Program-made: the position numbers and the translations under genes
NCBI GenBank assembly: GCA_021413665.1
Contig: JAIOPW010000115.1
Span: forward strand, 1-15,664
DNA length: 15,664 nucleotides
Direction of reading: 5' to 3'
Origin: Rhodocyclales bacterium
Lineage (GTDB): Bacteria > Pseudomonadota > Gammaproteobacteria > Burkholderiales > Rhodocyclaceae
Part shown: positions 7,884-14,786 of the stretch, piece after piece
Position numbering within the stretch: the first letter of the stretch is position 1
Layout: each line of letters starts with the position of its first letter
The notes under the pieces: generated by a model
Databases searched by the model: none
What the model was told of the DNA's origin: nothing
What the model saw: only the letters and a program-made list of their open reading frames with translations

Positions 7884-9026
7884 GTGCGCTGCGTCCAGAT
7901 CAACCTCCAGCCACATTTTGGCGGCGGCGAGGTGTACACCGCCTCCCTCTGTCGTGCGCTGTCTCAACTCGGCGTGCCGACGCGCCTGCTGGTGCATCCG
8001 CAAGCCAATTTCTGGGATCGGCTCGGGCTGCCGGCCGACACCGAGCGCATCACCGTCGCCGATCCGGCCGGATTGCCGCATCACTTGCCGACCGGACCGT
8101 TGTGGCTGCTGTCGCACGGACCGTTGCCCGCCGTGCTGCACGCCGCGCTGCCGCGGCGCTTGCGCACGGCCATTGCGCACATGCCGGTGCAGGGCCGCAA
8201 CCCGGCTGCCTTCGCCGGCCACGACCGTATCTATGCCGTTTCCGGCTGGGTGCGAGATGGCCTCATGGCGGCCGGCCTGCCGGTGTGGGACGACCCGCTC
8301 TACGGCGTCGCCGACGTCGGTCCCCGCACGGGAAGCGACGGCGCGCAAAGCATCCGTCGCACCAGTCGCTACGACTGGGACCGGCGCAAGGGTCGAGATC
8401 GACTGCTGGGGGCGATTGAACCGCTCGCTGAAATGCTGCGCCCACATCCCGCGTTCGAGCGACGGCCCGGCCTGACGCTGGGCGTCGTCTCGCGACTGAC
8501 GCCGATCAAGCAGTTTCCGCTTTTGTTCGCGCAGTTGGCGCCGATACTGGCGCGGCGGCCGCGAGTGAATCTGGAAGTTTTCGGCAGCGGCGGCTACGCT
8601 TCGGTGCGCGACCTGGACCGCGCACTGGCCGTGTTGCCTGGCCGGCAGGTGCGCTTCTGGGGCCAGCAGCGCGATGTCGGCGTGATCTACGGAGAACTCG
8701 ACTACCTGCTCTCCGGCCTGCCGGAAAAGGAGGCGCTGGGCCTCAACATCATCGAGGCGCAGGCGTGCGGCACACCGGTGATTGCGGTAAATGCGCCGCC
8801 TTTCACGGAGACCGTGCTGAATGGTGAAACCGGCTTTCTGTACCGCGACCCAAGGCGGGATGCCGGTGCCGATTTTGCGCGGCTGATCGACGAATTGCTG
8901 GCGGGCCGGGCACGGCCACGGCCCGAACTGAGGCAGGCGCACCTTGCGCGCTTTTCCTTCGACGCCTTCGTCGAGCGTTTGCGGCCGATCGTGGCCGATG
9001 CCGTCGCCTACGCCAGCCGCGAATAA
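7884..9026 (+). CDS. Glycosyltransferase family 4
   Basis: The protein has 380 residues from a GTG start. The N-terminal domain begins CVQINLQPHFGGGEVYTASL, the glycine-rich donor/acceptor loop of GT4. LTLGVVSRLTPIKQFPLL opens the C-terminal domain, and PEKEALGLNIIEAQACGTPVIA gives the conserved E-x7-E motif, followed by GETGFLYRDP. There is no signal peptide, so it should be cytoplasmic and peripheral to the membrane. The start is uncertain: an in-frame TGA at 7845 limits the options, GTG 7884 gives a natural family N-terminus, and the only purine-rich site (GGAG near 7864) is 16 bases away, better spaced for a CTG at 7875. The gene is separated from its upstream neighbour by 138 bases, so it may have its own transcription start. 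Its last 19 bases overlap the opposing WaaG-like gene. Confidence 0.85.
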   Translation: MRCVQINLQPHFGGGEVYTASLCRALSQLGVPTRLLVHPQANFWDRLGLPADTERITVADPAGLPHHLPTGPLWLLSHGPLPAVLHAALPRRLRTAIAHMPVQGRNPAAFAGHDRIYAVSGWVRDGLMAAGLPVWDDPLYGVADVGPRTGSDGAQSIRRTSRYDWDRRKGRDRLLGAIEPLAEMLRPHPAFERRPGLTLGVVSRLTPIKQFPLLFAQLAPILARRPRVNLEVFGSGGYASVRDLDRALAVLPGRQVRFWGQQRDVGVIYGELDYLLSGLPEKEALGLNIIEAQACGTPVIAVNAPPFTETVLNGETGFLYRDPRRDAGADFARLIDELLAGRARPRPELRQAHLARFSFDAFVERLRPIVADAVAYASRE

Positions 9027-10093
9027 AGCGCCACCAGCTGCGCCGCCATCGGCGACAGTTCGAGGTGGGCGACGCTGGCGCGAGCGGCGTCGCGCATCGC
9101 CGGCGCTTGCGCGCACAGGGAATCGAGGTTGGCCGCCAGCGCCGCGACGTCCCCGGCGGTGATCACCGCACCATTGGCCGCAGTGATCAGTTCCGCGGCG
9201 CCGCAGGTGGTGGTGGTAAGCAGCGGCAAGCCGCAGGCCAGCGCCTCCAGCGCGGCATTGGGAAACGGATCGTAGAGCGTCGGCAGGGCGAAGACGTCCG
9301 CCGCGCCGTAGAACGGCTTGACGTCAACCTGCGGGCCGAGAAACAGCACGCGATCATCGACGCCAAGCGTTTGCGCCATTTTGCGCATCAGCATCTCGTC
9401 CTTGTCGCGGCCAACCACCCACAGCCGGGCGTCGCGCCGGGTCATGCGCGACAGGGCATGCAGCAGCGACGGCAGGCCCTTGCGCGCGTAACCGGAACCG
9501 ACGAAGAGAACCACCGGGATCCTCGCCTCGACGCCGGTCTTTTCGCGCAGCGCCAAGCCCTGACCGGTTCGCAGCCGCGGATGAAAAACATCGAGGTCGA
9601 CGCCGTTGTAGATCACTTGCAGCTTCCCGTCGGCCACACCGAAGCGGCGCGCGATGTCGTCCTTCACCATGCGCGAATTGCAGATCACCGCACGCAGGTC
9701 CGGATGGTGGAACATCTCGGCCTCGGCCGCCAGCGTGTAGCGATGCCAGGGCGCAAAACGATCCAGCGGCCTGCCGCGCAGCTCCAGCCAGGTGGCATGG
9801 ACGCCATCGCCGGCGCGATAGATGTCGCAGCCGGGAATGCGCTCGTGGCTTTGCATCAGGTCGAAGCGACGCTCGGCGATCAGGCGCTGCACGGCGCGCG
9901 CAAAACCGGCATCGCGCCAGGTACGGCCCAGATAGAAGGGATCGACGCGGACGCCTCCCGTGTCGCCCTGCCATTCGCGGGCAAGGATGGAGACGTCGAC
10001 GCCCTTGGCCCTGAGGGCCGCAAGCGCGCGCTCGACAAAACGCTCGGCGCCACCGAAAGCCGTATATTTTTGGCGGACGATGGCGAGCTTCAC
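9008..10093 (-). CDS. Glycosyltransferase family 4, WaaG-like LPS core transferase
   Basis: The protein has 361 residues read on the minus strand from GTG 10093. It begins KLAIVRQKYTAFGGAERFVE, and ERIPGCDIYRAGDGVHATWLE is very like the WaaG (RfaG) region around its DVYYAAD-type motif. YDPFPNAALEALACGLPLLTTTTCGAAEL forms the donor site, with Asp replacing the first Glu of the common E-x7-E. WaaG adds the first glucose to the inner-core heptose on the cytoplasmic side. The start is chosen because the longer frame (to 10144) has no family similarity, while AGGTGG lies 4 bases before GTG 10093. Upstream on the same strand is the WaaQ-like gene, 127 bases away, so the pair fits an LPS-core operon. 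Its 3' end converges with, and overlaps by 19 bases, the + strand GT4 gene. The sugar specificity is not proven. Confidence 0.85.
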   Translation of the reverse strand: MKLAIVRQKYTAFGGAERFVERALAALRAKGVDVSILAREWQGDTGGVRVDPFYLGRTWRDAGFARAVQRLIAERRFDLMQSHERIPGCDIYRAGDGVHATWLELRGRPLDRFAPWHRYTLAAEAEMFHHPDLRAVICNSRMVKDDIARRFGVADGKLQVIYNGVDLDVFHPRLRTGQGLALREKTGVEARIPVVLFVGSGYARKGLPSLLHALSRMTRRDARLWVVGRDKDEMLMRKMAQTLGVDDRVLFLGPQVDVKPFYGAADVFALPTLYDPFPNAALEALACGLPLLTTTTCGAAELITAANGAVITAGDVAALAANLDSLCAQAPAMRDAARASVAHLELSPMAAQLVALYSRLA

Positions 10094-10144
10094 CGCGCCA
10101 CCTTCGGTCGCAGCCAGGATAACTCCTCCCCGGTCTCGACACAC

Positions 10145-10183
10145 CCGGGATTCCGCTTCGGGGCAGGCGAGCGGATTCCCCGG
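10145..10183. repeat. Imperfect inverted repeat between the waaQ-like and waaG-like genes
   Basis: CCGGGATTCCGC (10145-10156) and GCGGATTCCCCGG (10171-10183) can form a stem of CCGGG, A-T and TCCGC pairs with a mismatch and a bulge, and a loop of about 14 bases. It lies in the 127-base spacer between two minus-strand genes. No T-run follows on either strand, so it is not a classical terminator. It could stabilise or attenuate mRNA, or be a REP-like unit, but only one copy is seen here. Confidence 0.4.
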
Positions 10184-10220
10184 CAGGCAAGGCCAGGGGC
10201 GGGAGCATCAAGGAGGAATT

Positions 10221-11309
10221 TCATAGCAGCTCCTCACACGCTGCCAGCACCTGCGCCACCGGCAAGGTGGCAAGGCAGTCGCTGAGCTTGCTGTCGTTGC
10301 AGCCGGCCATGCCGCAGGGGCGGCAGGGATGGGTGTTCGAAGCGACGATGCGGTGGCCATCGCCCCATGGCCCCCATTCGCGATCGCCGGAGGGACCGAA
10401 GATCGCGACCACCGGGGTGCCCATCGCCGCCGCCATGTGCATGGGTGCCGAATCGACGCCGACGAAAAGCCGCGCGCGCGCCGTCAGCGCGGCAAGCTCC
10501 TTGAGCAAAAGCTGGCCGGAAAGATCAAGAGTCGGCGCTGGTGGCGCGGCGTTTCGGCCGCGCGCCACCCGCACCGCCCCAATCAGCGCCTTTTCGTTCG
10601 CGTCCGGCGCGGACGTCATCACGATCGGCAGGCCTTTTGCCGCCAGCGCATCGCACAGTGCCGCAACGCGCGCCGCGGGCCAGCATTTGAAGGCCCAACG
10701 CGAGGCGGGATGGACATGGACGAAACCGCCGGAGGACAGTCCGTTCCGCGCCAGCAACTCGCCAACGCGCGCCTCGGCCGTCGCGCCCGGTACCAGGATC
10801 ACGCGCTTGTCGGCGGCCGTCGGTTCCATGCCCAGCGCACGCAGGCTGTCGAGATTGGTTTCCACCGTGTGCCGCAGCGGGTCGGACTGCGCCGGATAGA
10901 GGTGGGTGAAACTGTTGGCCCAGAAGCCGGGCGTGTACTTCGGCGCCACCGACCAGCGCGGCCGTAACAACCGCACCAGCCACGCACCGCGCGTATGCAC
11001 TGAAAGATGGACGACAAGATCGTAGTGTCGCGCCCGCAGTGTCGAGATCAGCTTCCATTCGGCGGCGCCTTGCCGCCAAATGCCCTGCCGCTTCCAGTCG
11101 CGGTCGATCAGGTGCAGTTGCGCCAGCGCGGGATGACCTTCCAGCATCGGCGCGGTATCGGCGTAGGCAAGGGCGTCCACTTCGCATTGCGGCGCCAGGC
11201 GCTTGAGCATGGAAATCACCGGCGAGGCCAGCAGCACGTCGCCGTGATGGCGCAGCTTGGTCACCAGCACACGGCGCAGGCTGGGCGGAGAGAAGGCTTC
11301 GACGGGCAT
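10221..11309 (-). CDS. waaQ: Putative LPS heptosyltransferase III (WaaQ-like), family GT9
   Basis: The protein has 362 residues from ATG 11309. The N-terminal block RRVLVTKLRHHGDVLLASPV closely follows the RfaQ/WaaQ pattern (LRHHGD, then PVI..LK). The C-terminal block has FVGVDSAPMHMAAAMGTPVVA and FGPSGDREWGPW, the ADP-heptose-binding signature of GT9. A cysteine-rich tail, HPCRPCGMAGCNDSKLSDCL, is also common in this subgroup. The enzyme would add a side-branch heptose to the inner core at the inner membrane. The frame is open 36 bases further upstream, but ATG 11309 fits the family N-terminus better; no good Shine-Dalgarno is visible. It is the first gene of a minus-strand pair with the WaaG-like gene and is divergent from the zapA block, with 92 bases between. 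Confidence 0.88.
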   Translation of the reverse strand: MPVEAFSPPSLRRVLVTKLRHHGDVLLASPVISMLKRLAPQCEVDALAYADTAPMLEGHPALAQLHLIDRDWKRQGIWRQGAAEWKLISTLRARHYDLVVHLSVHTRGAWLVRLLRPRWSVAPKYTPGFWANSFTHLYPAQSDPLRHTVETNLDSLRALGMEPTAADKRVILVPGATAEARVGELLARNGLSSGGFVHVHPASRWAFKCWPAARVAALCDALAAKGLPIVMTSAPDANEKALIGAVRVARGRNAAPPAPTLDLSGQLLLKELAALTARARLFVGVDSAPMHMAAAMGTPVVAIFGPSGDREWGPWGDGHRIVASNTHPCRPCGMAGCNDSKLSDCLATLPVAQVLAACEELL

Positions 11310-11401
11310 GAGCCCATTTTGCCAGAGCGGGCTCCCAAAGCACATTCACTTCTTCGCCTTGTTGCTTGACCTGATTGGATTTTTCCCGGAAACTTGCCGC
11401 C

Positions 11402-11596
11402 ATGAGCGTTTCCCTCGATCACCTTGAGCGCAAGGTCGACCAGATACTTGCGGTGTGCGCAAGCCTGCGCGGCGAAAACCAGACCCTGCGCGCGTCTGTG
11501 GCCGACCTGGAAGCGGAAAAGGCGGCGCTGACGAAGAAGATCGACATCGCCCGCGAGCGCCTTGAGGCCGTGATGACGCGGTTGCCCGAAGAATGA
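11402..11596 (+). CDS. Small coiled-coil protein, TIGR02449/ZapB-like
   Basis: The protein has 64 residues and is predicted to be an almost continuous coiled coil: heptad-like hydrophobics run through LDHLERKVDQIL, LRGENQTLRASVADLEAEKAAL and ARERLEAVMTRL. Length and position directly upstream of zapA match the TIGR02449 family, often called ZapB-like in proteobacteria. The suggested role is to accompany ZapA at the FtsZ ring; that rests on context and coiled-coil character, not on catalytic residues. ATG 11402 is preferred over an in-frame TTG at 11375. GGAAA lies about 12 bases upstream, which is a weak site. Its TGA overlaps the zapA ATG (ATGA). Confidence 0.8.
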   Translation: MSVSLDHLERKVDQILAVCASLRGENQTLRASVADLEAEKAALTKKIDIARERLEAVMTRLPEE

Positions 11597-11919
11597 GCAA
11601 GACCCTCGAAGTAAAGCTGCTGGGCAAGGACTATCGCGTCGCCTGCGAACCCGCCGAGCGTGAAGCGCTGCTGGCCGCGGTGGCCTTTCTCGACGGCAGG
11701 CTGAAAGAGATCGGCGACAAAACGCCCACCAGCGTGCGTGGCAGCGGCGAGCGCCTCGCGGTGATGGCGGCCCTGAATCTGGCCCATGAATTTCTTGCCG
11801 CGAAGAACATTCCGGTGGATGTTGCGGCGGCACTTGAAAGCGAAACGATTCAGCGTAGAATCAATTTCATCGAGGCCAAGCTCGACGAGTCACTGGCGCA
11901 GCACTCGCAGTTGTTCTAG
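11593..11919 (+). CDS. zapA: Cell division protein ZapA
   Basis: The protein has 108 residues, the usual ZapA length. The N-terminal globular domain reads KTLEVKLLGKDYRVACEPAE followed by EREALLAAVAFLDGRLKEI, and the C-terminal half (MAALNLAHEFLAA onward) forms the long helix used for dimer and tetramer assembly. ZapA binds FtsZ in the cytoplasm and cross-links protofilaments at the division ring. It overlaps the coiled-coil gene by four bases, so the two are co-translated. It is followed by the 6S RNA gene, the same zapA-ssrS order known from many gamma- and betaproteobacteria, which supports both assignments. No anomalies are seen. Confidence 0.93.
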   Translation: MSKTLEVKLLGKDYRVACEPAEREALLAAVAFLDGRLKEIGDKTPTSVRGSGERLAVMAALNLAHEFLAAKNIPVDVAAALESETIQRRINFIEAKLDESLAQHSQLF

Positions 11920-11976
11920 GCATCTTTCGATCAATTGCCGCCACCGCTTCGCGAAGGAGTTGCTTGGCTTTCCAGG

Positions 11977-12157
11977 GTTTCCCCTGCGGTGTTCGCCAAG
12001 GCCATACATTCCTTGAACCAATACCGATTGGCATCGGCCGCAGCCCAATGACGCCGCTGTTGTGATCGCTCCCCGTGAGCGAACCTGATGCGGCAGGAAA
12101 GCGGCCCCTCTGAACCCAGGTTCAGGATGCCGGCCAAACGGCACTTGCGGGGGAATC
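11977..12157 (+). ncRNA. ssrS: 6S RNA
   Basis: This stretch of about 180 bases fills the gap after zapA and has no credible reading frame. Its ends pair: TTCCCC-T-GC at 11979-11987 with GC-GGGGG-AA at 12147-12155, forming the closing stem. Further helices include GGCC (11999-12002) with GGCC (12132-12135), and TGAACC (12014-12019) with GGTTCA (12119-12124). Local hairpins are CCGAT/ATCGG (12024-12037) and TCGCTC/GAGCGA (12066-12082). The overall long rod with an internal open region, and sequence landmarks such as TGTTCGCC and CTGAACCCAGGTTCAG, resemble 6S RNA. 6S RNA mimics an open promoter, binds sigma-70 RNA polymerase and serves as template for short product RNAs. Ends are estimated from the closing stem and may be off by several bases. 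I see no strong upstream promoter. Confidence 0.87.
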
Positions 12158-12166
12158 AATCGGTAG

Positions 12167-12194
12167 GGCGCGGAGTGTTCCGCGCCTTCTTTTT
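12167..12194 (+). terminator. Rho-independent terminator after ssrS
   Basis: A perfect 8-base-pair stem GGCGCGGA (12167-12174) / TCCGCGCC (12179-12186) with a GTGT loop is followed by TTCTTTTT. It lies 10 bases after the 6S closing stem and 41 bases before the ATG of the EAL-HDOD gene, so it should end zapA/ssrS transcription. Confidence 0.9.
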
Positions 12195-12234
12195 GTGGCA
12201 ACCGCAGTCGGCACCAAAACTTCGTTGCGCATCC

Positions 12235-13515
12235 ATGATCGATAGAGGACCTGAAACGCGCGATCAACTGCGCGAAGTATTCATTGGCCGCCAGCCCATC
12301 CTCGACAGGGATCAGGGCCTGGCAGGCTACGAACTGCTGTTCCGCGCCACGAAAGAAAACTCCGCCCGCGTCGATAGCGAAACAGCGGCGACAACGGCAA
12401 CCGCGGACGTTGTCTGCAAGGCCTTCGCCGAGCTCGGCCTTTCCAATGTGTTCGGCCAGGTACGTGCCTTCATCAATGTCGACGCCCTGTTTCTCGGCAG
12501 TGACCTGGTCGAGTTGCTGCCGAAAGACGTTGTGGTGCTCGAAATCGACGTCGCGGCCTTTTCCGAAGAAGCCCTTTTGCCCAAGTGCCAGGAACTCAAG
12601 GCCCGCGGCTACGCCTTCTCGCTGTCCGGCATCACCGACGTCGACGACCGGATCTGGCCACTGGTCGATCTTGCCACCTGGCTCAAGATCGATATCGACG
12701 GCCTGCCGGGAGATCGGCTGCAAACGTCCGCAAGGGCGCTGGGCACCACGCGTCGCACGCTGATCGCGGCTCACGTCGAATCGCAGACGCAGATGGAGCT
12801 TTGCCGGCTGCTGGGCTTCCATTTGTTTCAGGGCTACTATTTTTCCAGGCCGGTGATTGTCGAGGGACGCAAGCTGGATGCCTCGACCCAGGGCCTGCTG
12901 CGCCTGATCCGGCTGGCGGCCGAGGACGCCGAACCCGCGGTGCTCGATGCCGCCTTCCGCACCGAACCGGCACTGGTCATCAACCTGTTGCGCCTGACCA
13001 ATTCGGTGGGTGTCGGTGCCCGCGCCCGCATTACCTCCGTGCGCCACGCCATCACCGTGCTCGGGCGCCGCCAGTTGCAGCGCTGGCTGCAACTGCTGCT
13101 TTTCAGTCGCGGCGCGGACGTCGACCTGGCGCACAACCCACTGCTCCAACTGGCGGCCCTGCGCGGCCGCTTCATGGAGTTGCTGGTCGAACGACTGCAC
13201 CCGGAGCAGCGGGATCTGCGCGACCCGGCGTTCATCACCGGCCTGATGTCCGTGGTGCCCGCCGCGCTGGGCATGTCGATGACGGACGTACTGAGCCAGA
13301 TTGCGGTCGGCAACGACGTGCGGCTGGCGCTGGCGCGCCGCGAAGGGCTGCTCGGCCAGTTGTTCGCGCTGATCGAAAAATACGACGCCAATGACATTGC
13401 CGGCACCCAGGCGCTGCTCGGTTCCTACGGTCCGGCGGCTACTGTCGGCCTGCTCGGCGAAATCCTCGCCGAGGCGCTGAACTGGGTGCAGCAGCTTGGC
13501 ATGGACGCGGACTGA
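12235..13515 (+). CDS. EAL-HDOD signalling protein (YuxH-type), EAL domain degenerate
   Basis: The protein has 426 residues. Residues about 15-210 are an EAL-like domain: IGRQPILD, YELLFR (32-37, replacing the EAL signature with ELL), LEIDV with Glu103, LKIDIDG with Lys151 and Asp153, and QGYYFSRP at 199-206. The metal-binding DDFGTG loop is absent, replaced by SGITDVDD, so c-di-GMP hydrolysis is doubtful. Residues about 225-400 are an HDOD domain (EPALVINLLRLTNS, VRHAITVLGRRQLQRWLQLLLF). Such proteins are usually regulatory scaffolds. ATG 12235 is chosen because longer versions would start inside the 6S gene; no Shine-Dalgarno is seen. It directly abuts the EVE gene, so a three-gene unit with the TauE/SafE permease is likely. 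Confidence 0.88.
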   Translation: MIDRGPETRDQLREVFIGRQPILDRDQGLAGYELLFRATKENSARVDSETAATTATADVVCKAFAELGLSNVFGQVRAFINVDALFLGSDLVELLPKDVVVLEIDVAAFSEEALLPKCQELKARGYAFSLSGITDVDDRIWPLVDLATWLKIDIDGLPGDRLQTSARALGTTRRTLIAAHVESQTQMELCRLLGFHLFQGYYFSRPVIVEGRKLDASTQGLLRLIRLAAEDAEPAVLDAAFRTEPALVINLLRLTNSVGVGARARITSVRHAITVLGRRQLQRWLQLLLFSRGADVDLAHNPLLQLAALRGRFMELLVERLHPEQRDLRDPAFITGLMSVVPAALGMSMTDVLSQIAVGNDVRLALARREGLLGQLFALIEKYDANDIAGTQALLGSYGPAATVGLLGEILAEALNWVQQLGMDAD

Positions 13516-13989
13516 ATGACTCGCTATTGGCTGATGAAAACCGAGCCCACGGTGGTGGGCATCGACGACGTGCTGGCGATGCCGCAGCAGACTGTCGACT
13601 GGTGGGGCGTGCGCAATTACCAGGCGCGCAACTTCATGCGCGACCAGATGAAGGTCGGCGACGGCGTCCTGTTCTACCACTCGTCCTGCCCCGAGCCGGG
13701 CATCGCCGGGCTGGCCGAGGTGGCGCAACTGGCCTACCCGGACCGCACCCAGTTCGACCCGAAAAGCCACTACTTCGATCCGAAATCGACGCCGGAAAAT
13801 CCGCGCTGGGTCAATGTCGACGTGCGCATCGTGAAGAAGACGCGGCTGGTCGGCCTCGACGAACTGCGGGCGCACCCCGAGCTAGAACATATGCGCGCCC
13901 TGCAGCGCGGTAACCGCCTGTCGATCACGCCGGTCGATCCGGCGGAATGGAAGTTCATCACCAGCAAACTGGTCAAGGGAAAGAAATGA
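13516..13989 (+). CDS. EVE domain-containing protein
   Basis: The protein has 157 residues and is a stand-alone EVE domain. It starts TRYWLMKTEPT and has the conserved VDWWGVRNYQARNFMRD block, then KVGDGVLFYHSSC with PGIAGLAEV, and YFDPKSTPENPRWVNVDV. EVE domains are PUA-like folds that bind modified bases in DNA or RNA through an aromatic pocket; the tryptophans near residues 30-31 would contribute. The length equals that of typical bacterial members (about 150-160). The ATG follows the EAL-HDOD stop with no gap, and the gene overlaps the permease start by four bases. No restriction or modification gene is nearby, so the physiological ligand cannot be inferred. Confidence 0.92.
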   Translation: MTRYWLMKTEPTVVGIDDVLAMPQQTVDWWGVRNYQARNFMRDQMKVGDGVLFYHSSCPEPGIAGLAEVAQLAYPDRTQFDPKSHYFDPKSTPENPRWVNVDVRIVKKTRLVGLDELRAHPELEHMRALQRGNRLSITPVDPAEWKFITSKLVKGKK

Positions 13990-14786
13990 CGATCTGGTGG
14001 CTGGCCTACCCGCTGCTCGGCGTCTTTGCCGGTTTTGTCGCCGGTCTGTTCGGCGTCGGTGGCGGGCTGACCATCGTGCCGCTGCTGTTCATGCTGTTCA
14101 CCGCGCAGGATTTCCCGATCGAGCACAGCATGCATCTGGCGCTCGGCACCTCGATGGCGACCATTGTCCTCACGTCGATTTCGAGCATGCGTGCGCATCA
14201 CAGCCACGGTGCCGTGCGCTGGGATATCGTCAGGAGTTTCGCGCCGGGACTGGTAATCGGGACGCTGTCCGGTTCCTTTGTCGCCACCTGGGTGCCGACC
14301 CGCCCGCTGGCAATGGTGTTTACGGCCATCGTCTATTACGCGTCGGTACAGATGATGCTGGACTTCAAGCCCAAGCCCCATCGTCAGTTGCCGGGCACCG
14401 CCGGCATGGTCGTTGCCGGCACCCTGATCGGCATGGTGTCCAGCCTGGTCGCGGCCGGCGGCGGCTTTCTGACGATTCCCTTCATGGTGTTCTGCAACGT
14501 GGTGATCCACAAGGCTGTCGGCACCTCCTCGGCGCTGGGCTTCCCGATTGCCGTCGCCGGCACCGTCGGCTACATCCTGAGCGGGCTCAAGACGCCGGAC
14601 CTGCCGGAATATTCGCTCGGCTATGTCTACCTGCCGGCCTTCCTCGGCGTGGTCACCATCAGTTTCCTGATGGCGCCGGTCGGCGCGCGGCTGGCGCACA
14701 AGCTGCCGGTGAAACAGCTCAAGCGAGCCTTCGGCGGCTTCCTCGCGCTACTGGCAACCAAGATGCTGCACGGCTTGCTGGGCTAG
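13986..14786 (+). CDS. TauE/SafE (YfcA-like) family membrane permease
   Basis: The protein has 266 residues with about eight hydrophobic segments. It shows the paired half-repeats of the family: LFGVGGGLTIVPLLF near residues 21-35 and AAGGGFLTIPFMVF near 156-169. The family exports or imports sulfur-containing or organic anions (sulfite, sulfoacetate, taurine-related) across the inner membrane, but this member's substrate cannot be read. ATG 13986 is supported by AAGGGA ending 5 bases before it and by ATGA overlap with the EVE gene; a longer frame would run into that gene. The 3' end shares CTAG (14783-14786) with the opposite-strand glutathione transferase. Confidence 0.9.
   Translation: MTIWWLAYPLLGVFAGFVAGLFGVGGGLTIVPLLFMLFTAQDFPIEHSMHLALGTSMATIVLTSISSMRAHHSHGAVRWDIVRSFAPGLVIGTLSGSFVATWVPTRPLAMVFTAIVYYASVQMMLDFKPKPHRQLPGTAGMVVAGTLIGMVSSLVAAGGGFLTIPFMVFCNVVIHKAVGTSSALGFPIAVAGTVGYILSGLKTPDLPEYSLGYVYLPAFLGVVTISFLMAPVGARLAHKLPVKQLKRAFGGFLALLATKMLHGLLG

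Noticed and set aside
10094..10144. Upstream start (10144) for the WaaG-like gene
   Set aside because: The extra 17 residues do not resemble the family, and a ribosome site precedes GTG 10093.
11310..11401. Divergent promoter between waaQ-like and the zapA block
   Set aside because: A TTGACC at 11366 is followed after 17 bases only by GAAACT, a poor -10; biologically a promoter is expected here, but I cannot point to one.
11947..11956. CTTCGCGAAG palindrome before 6S RNA
   Set aside because: A 10-base palindrome is expected by chance at this GC content, and it is not followed by a T-run; it could be a precursor hairpin, but nothing supports that.
12088..12234. N-terminal extension of the EAL-HDOD protein
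   Set aside because: The extension would cross the 3' half of 6S RNA and the terminator and adds no family similarity; ATG 12235 fits the domain start.
12195..12234. Sigma-54-like promoter before the EAL-HDOD gene
   Set aside because: GGCAC and TTGC are present, but the GG and GC are 15 bases apart instead of 10.
11890..13875. Long open frame on the minus strand (about 660 codons)
   Set aside because: It lies antisense to the 6S RNA, its terminator and the EAL-HDOD and EVE genes, has a low-complexity Arg/Gln/His/Gly-rich composition typical of antisense frames in GC-rich DNA, and shows no domain motif.
13770..14699. Minus-strand frame of about 309 codons opposite the permease gene
   Set aside because: Its composition is dominated by Arg, Gly, His, Asp and Gln, with no recognisable motif; the + strand frame is a clear membrane protein.
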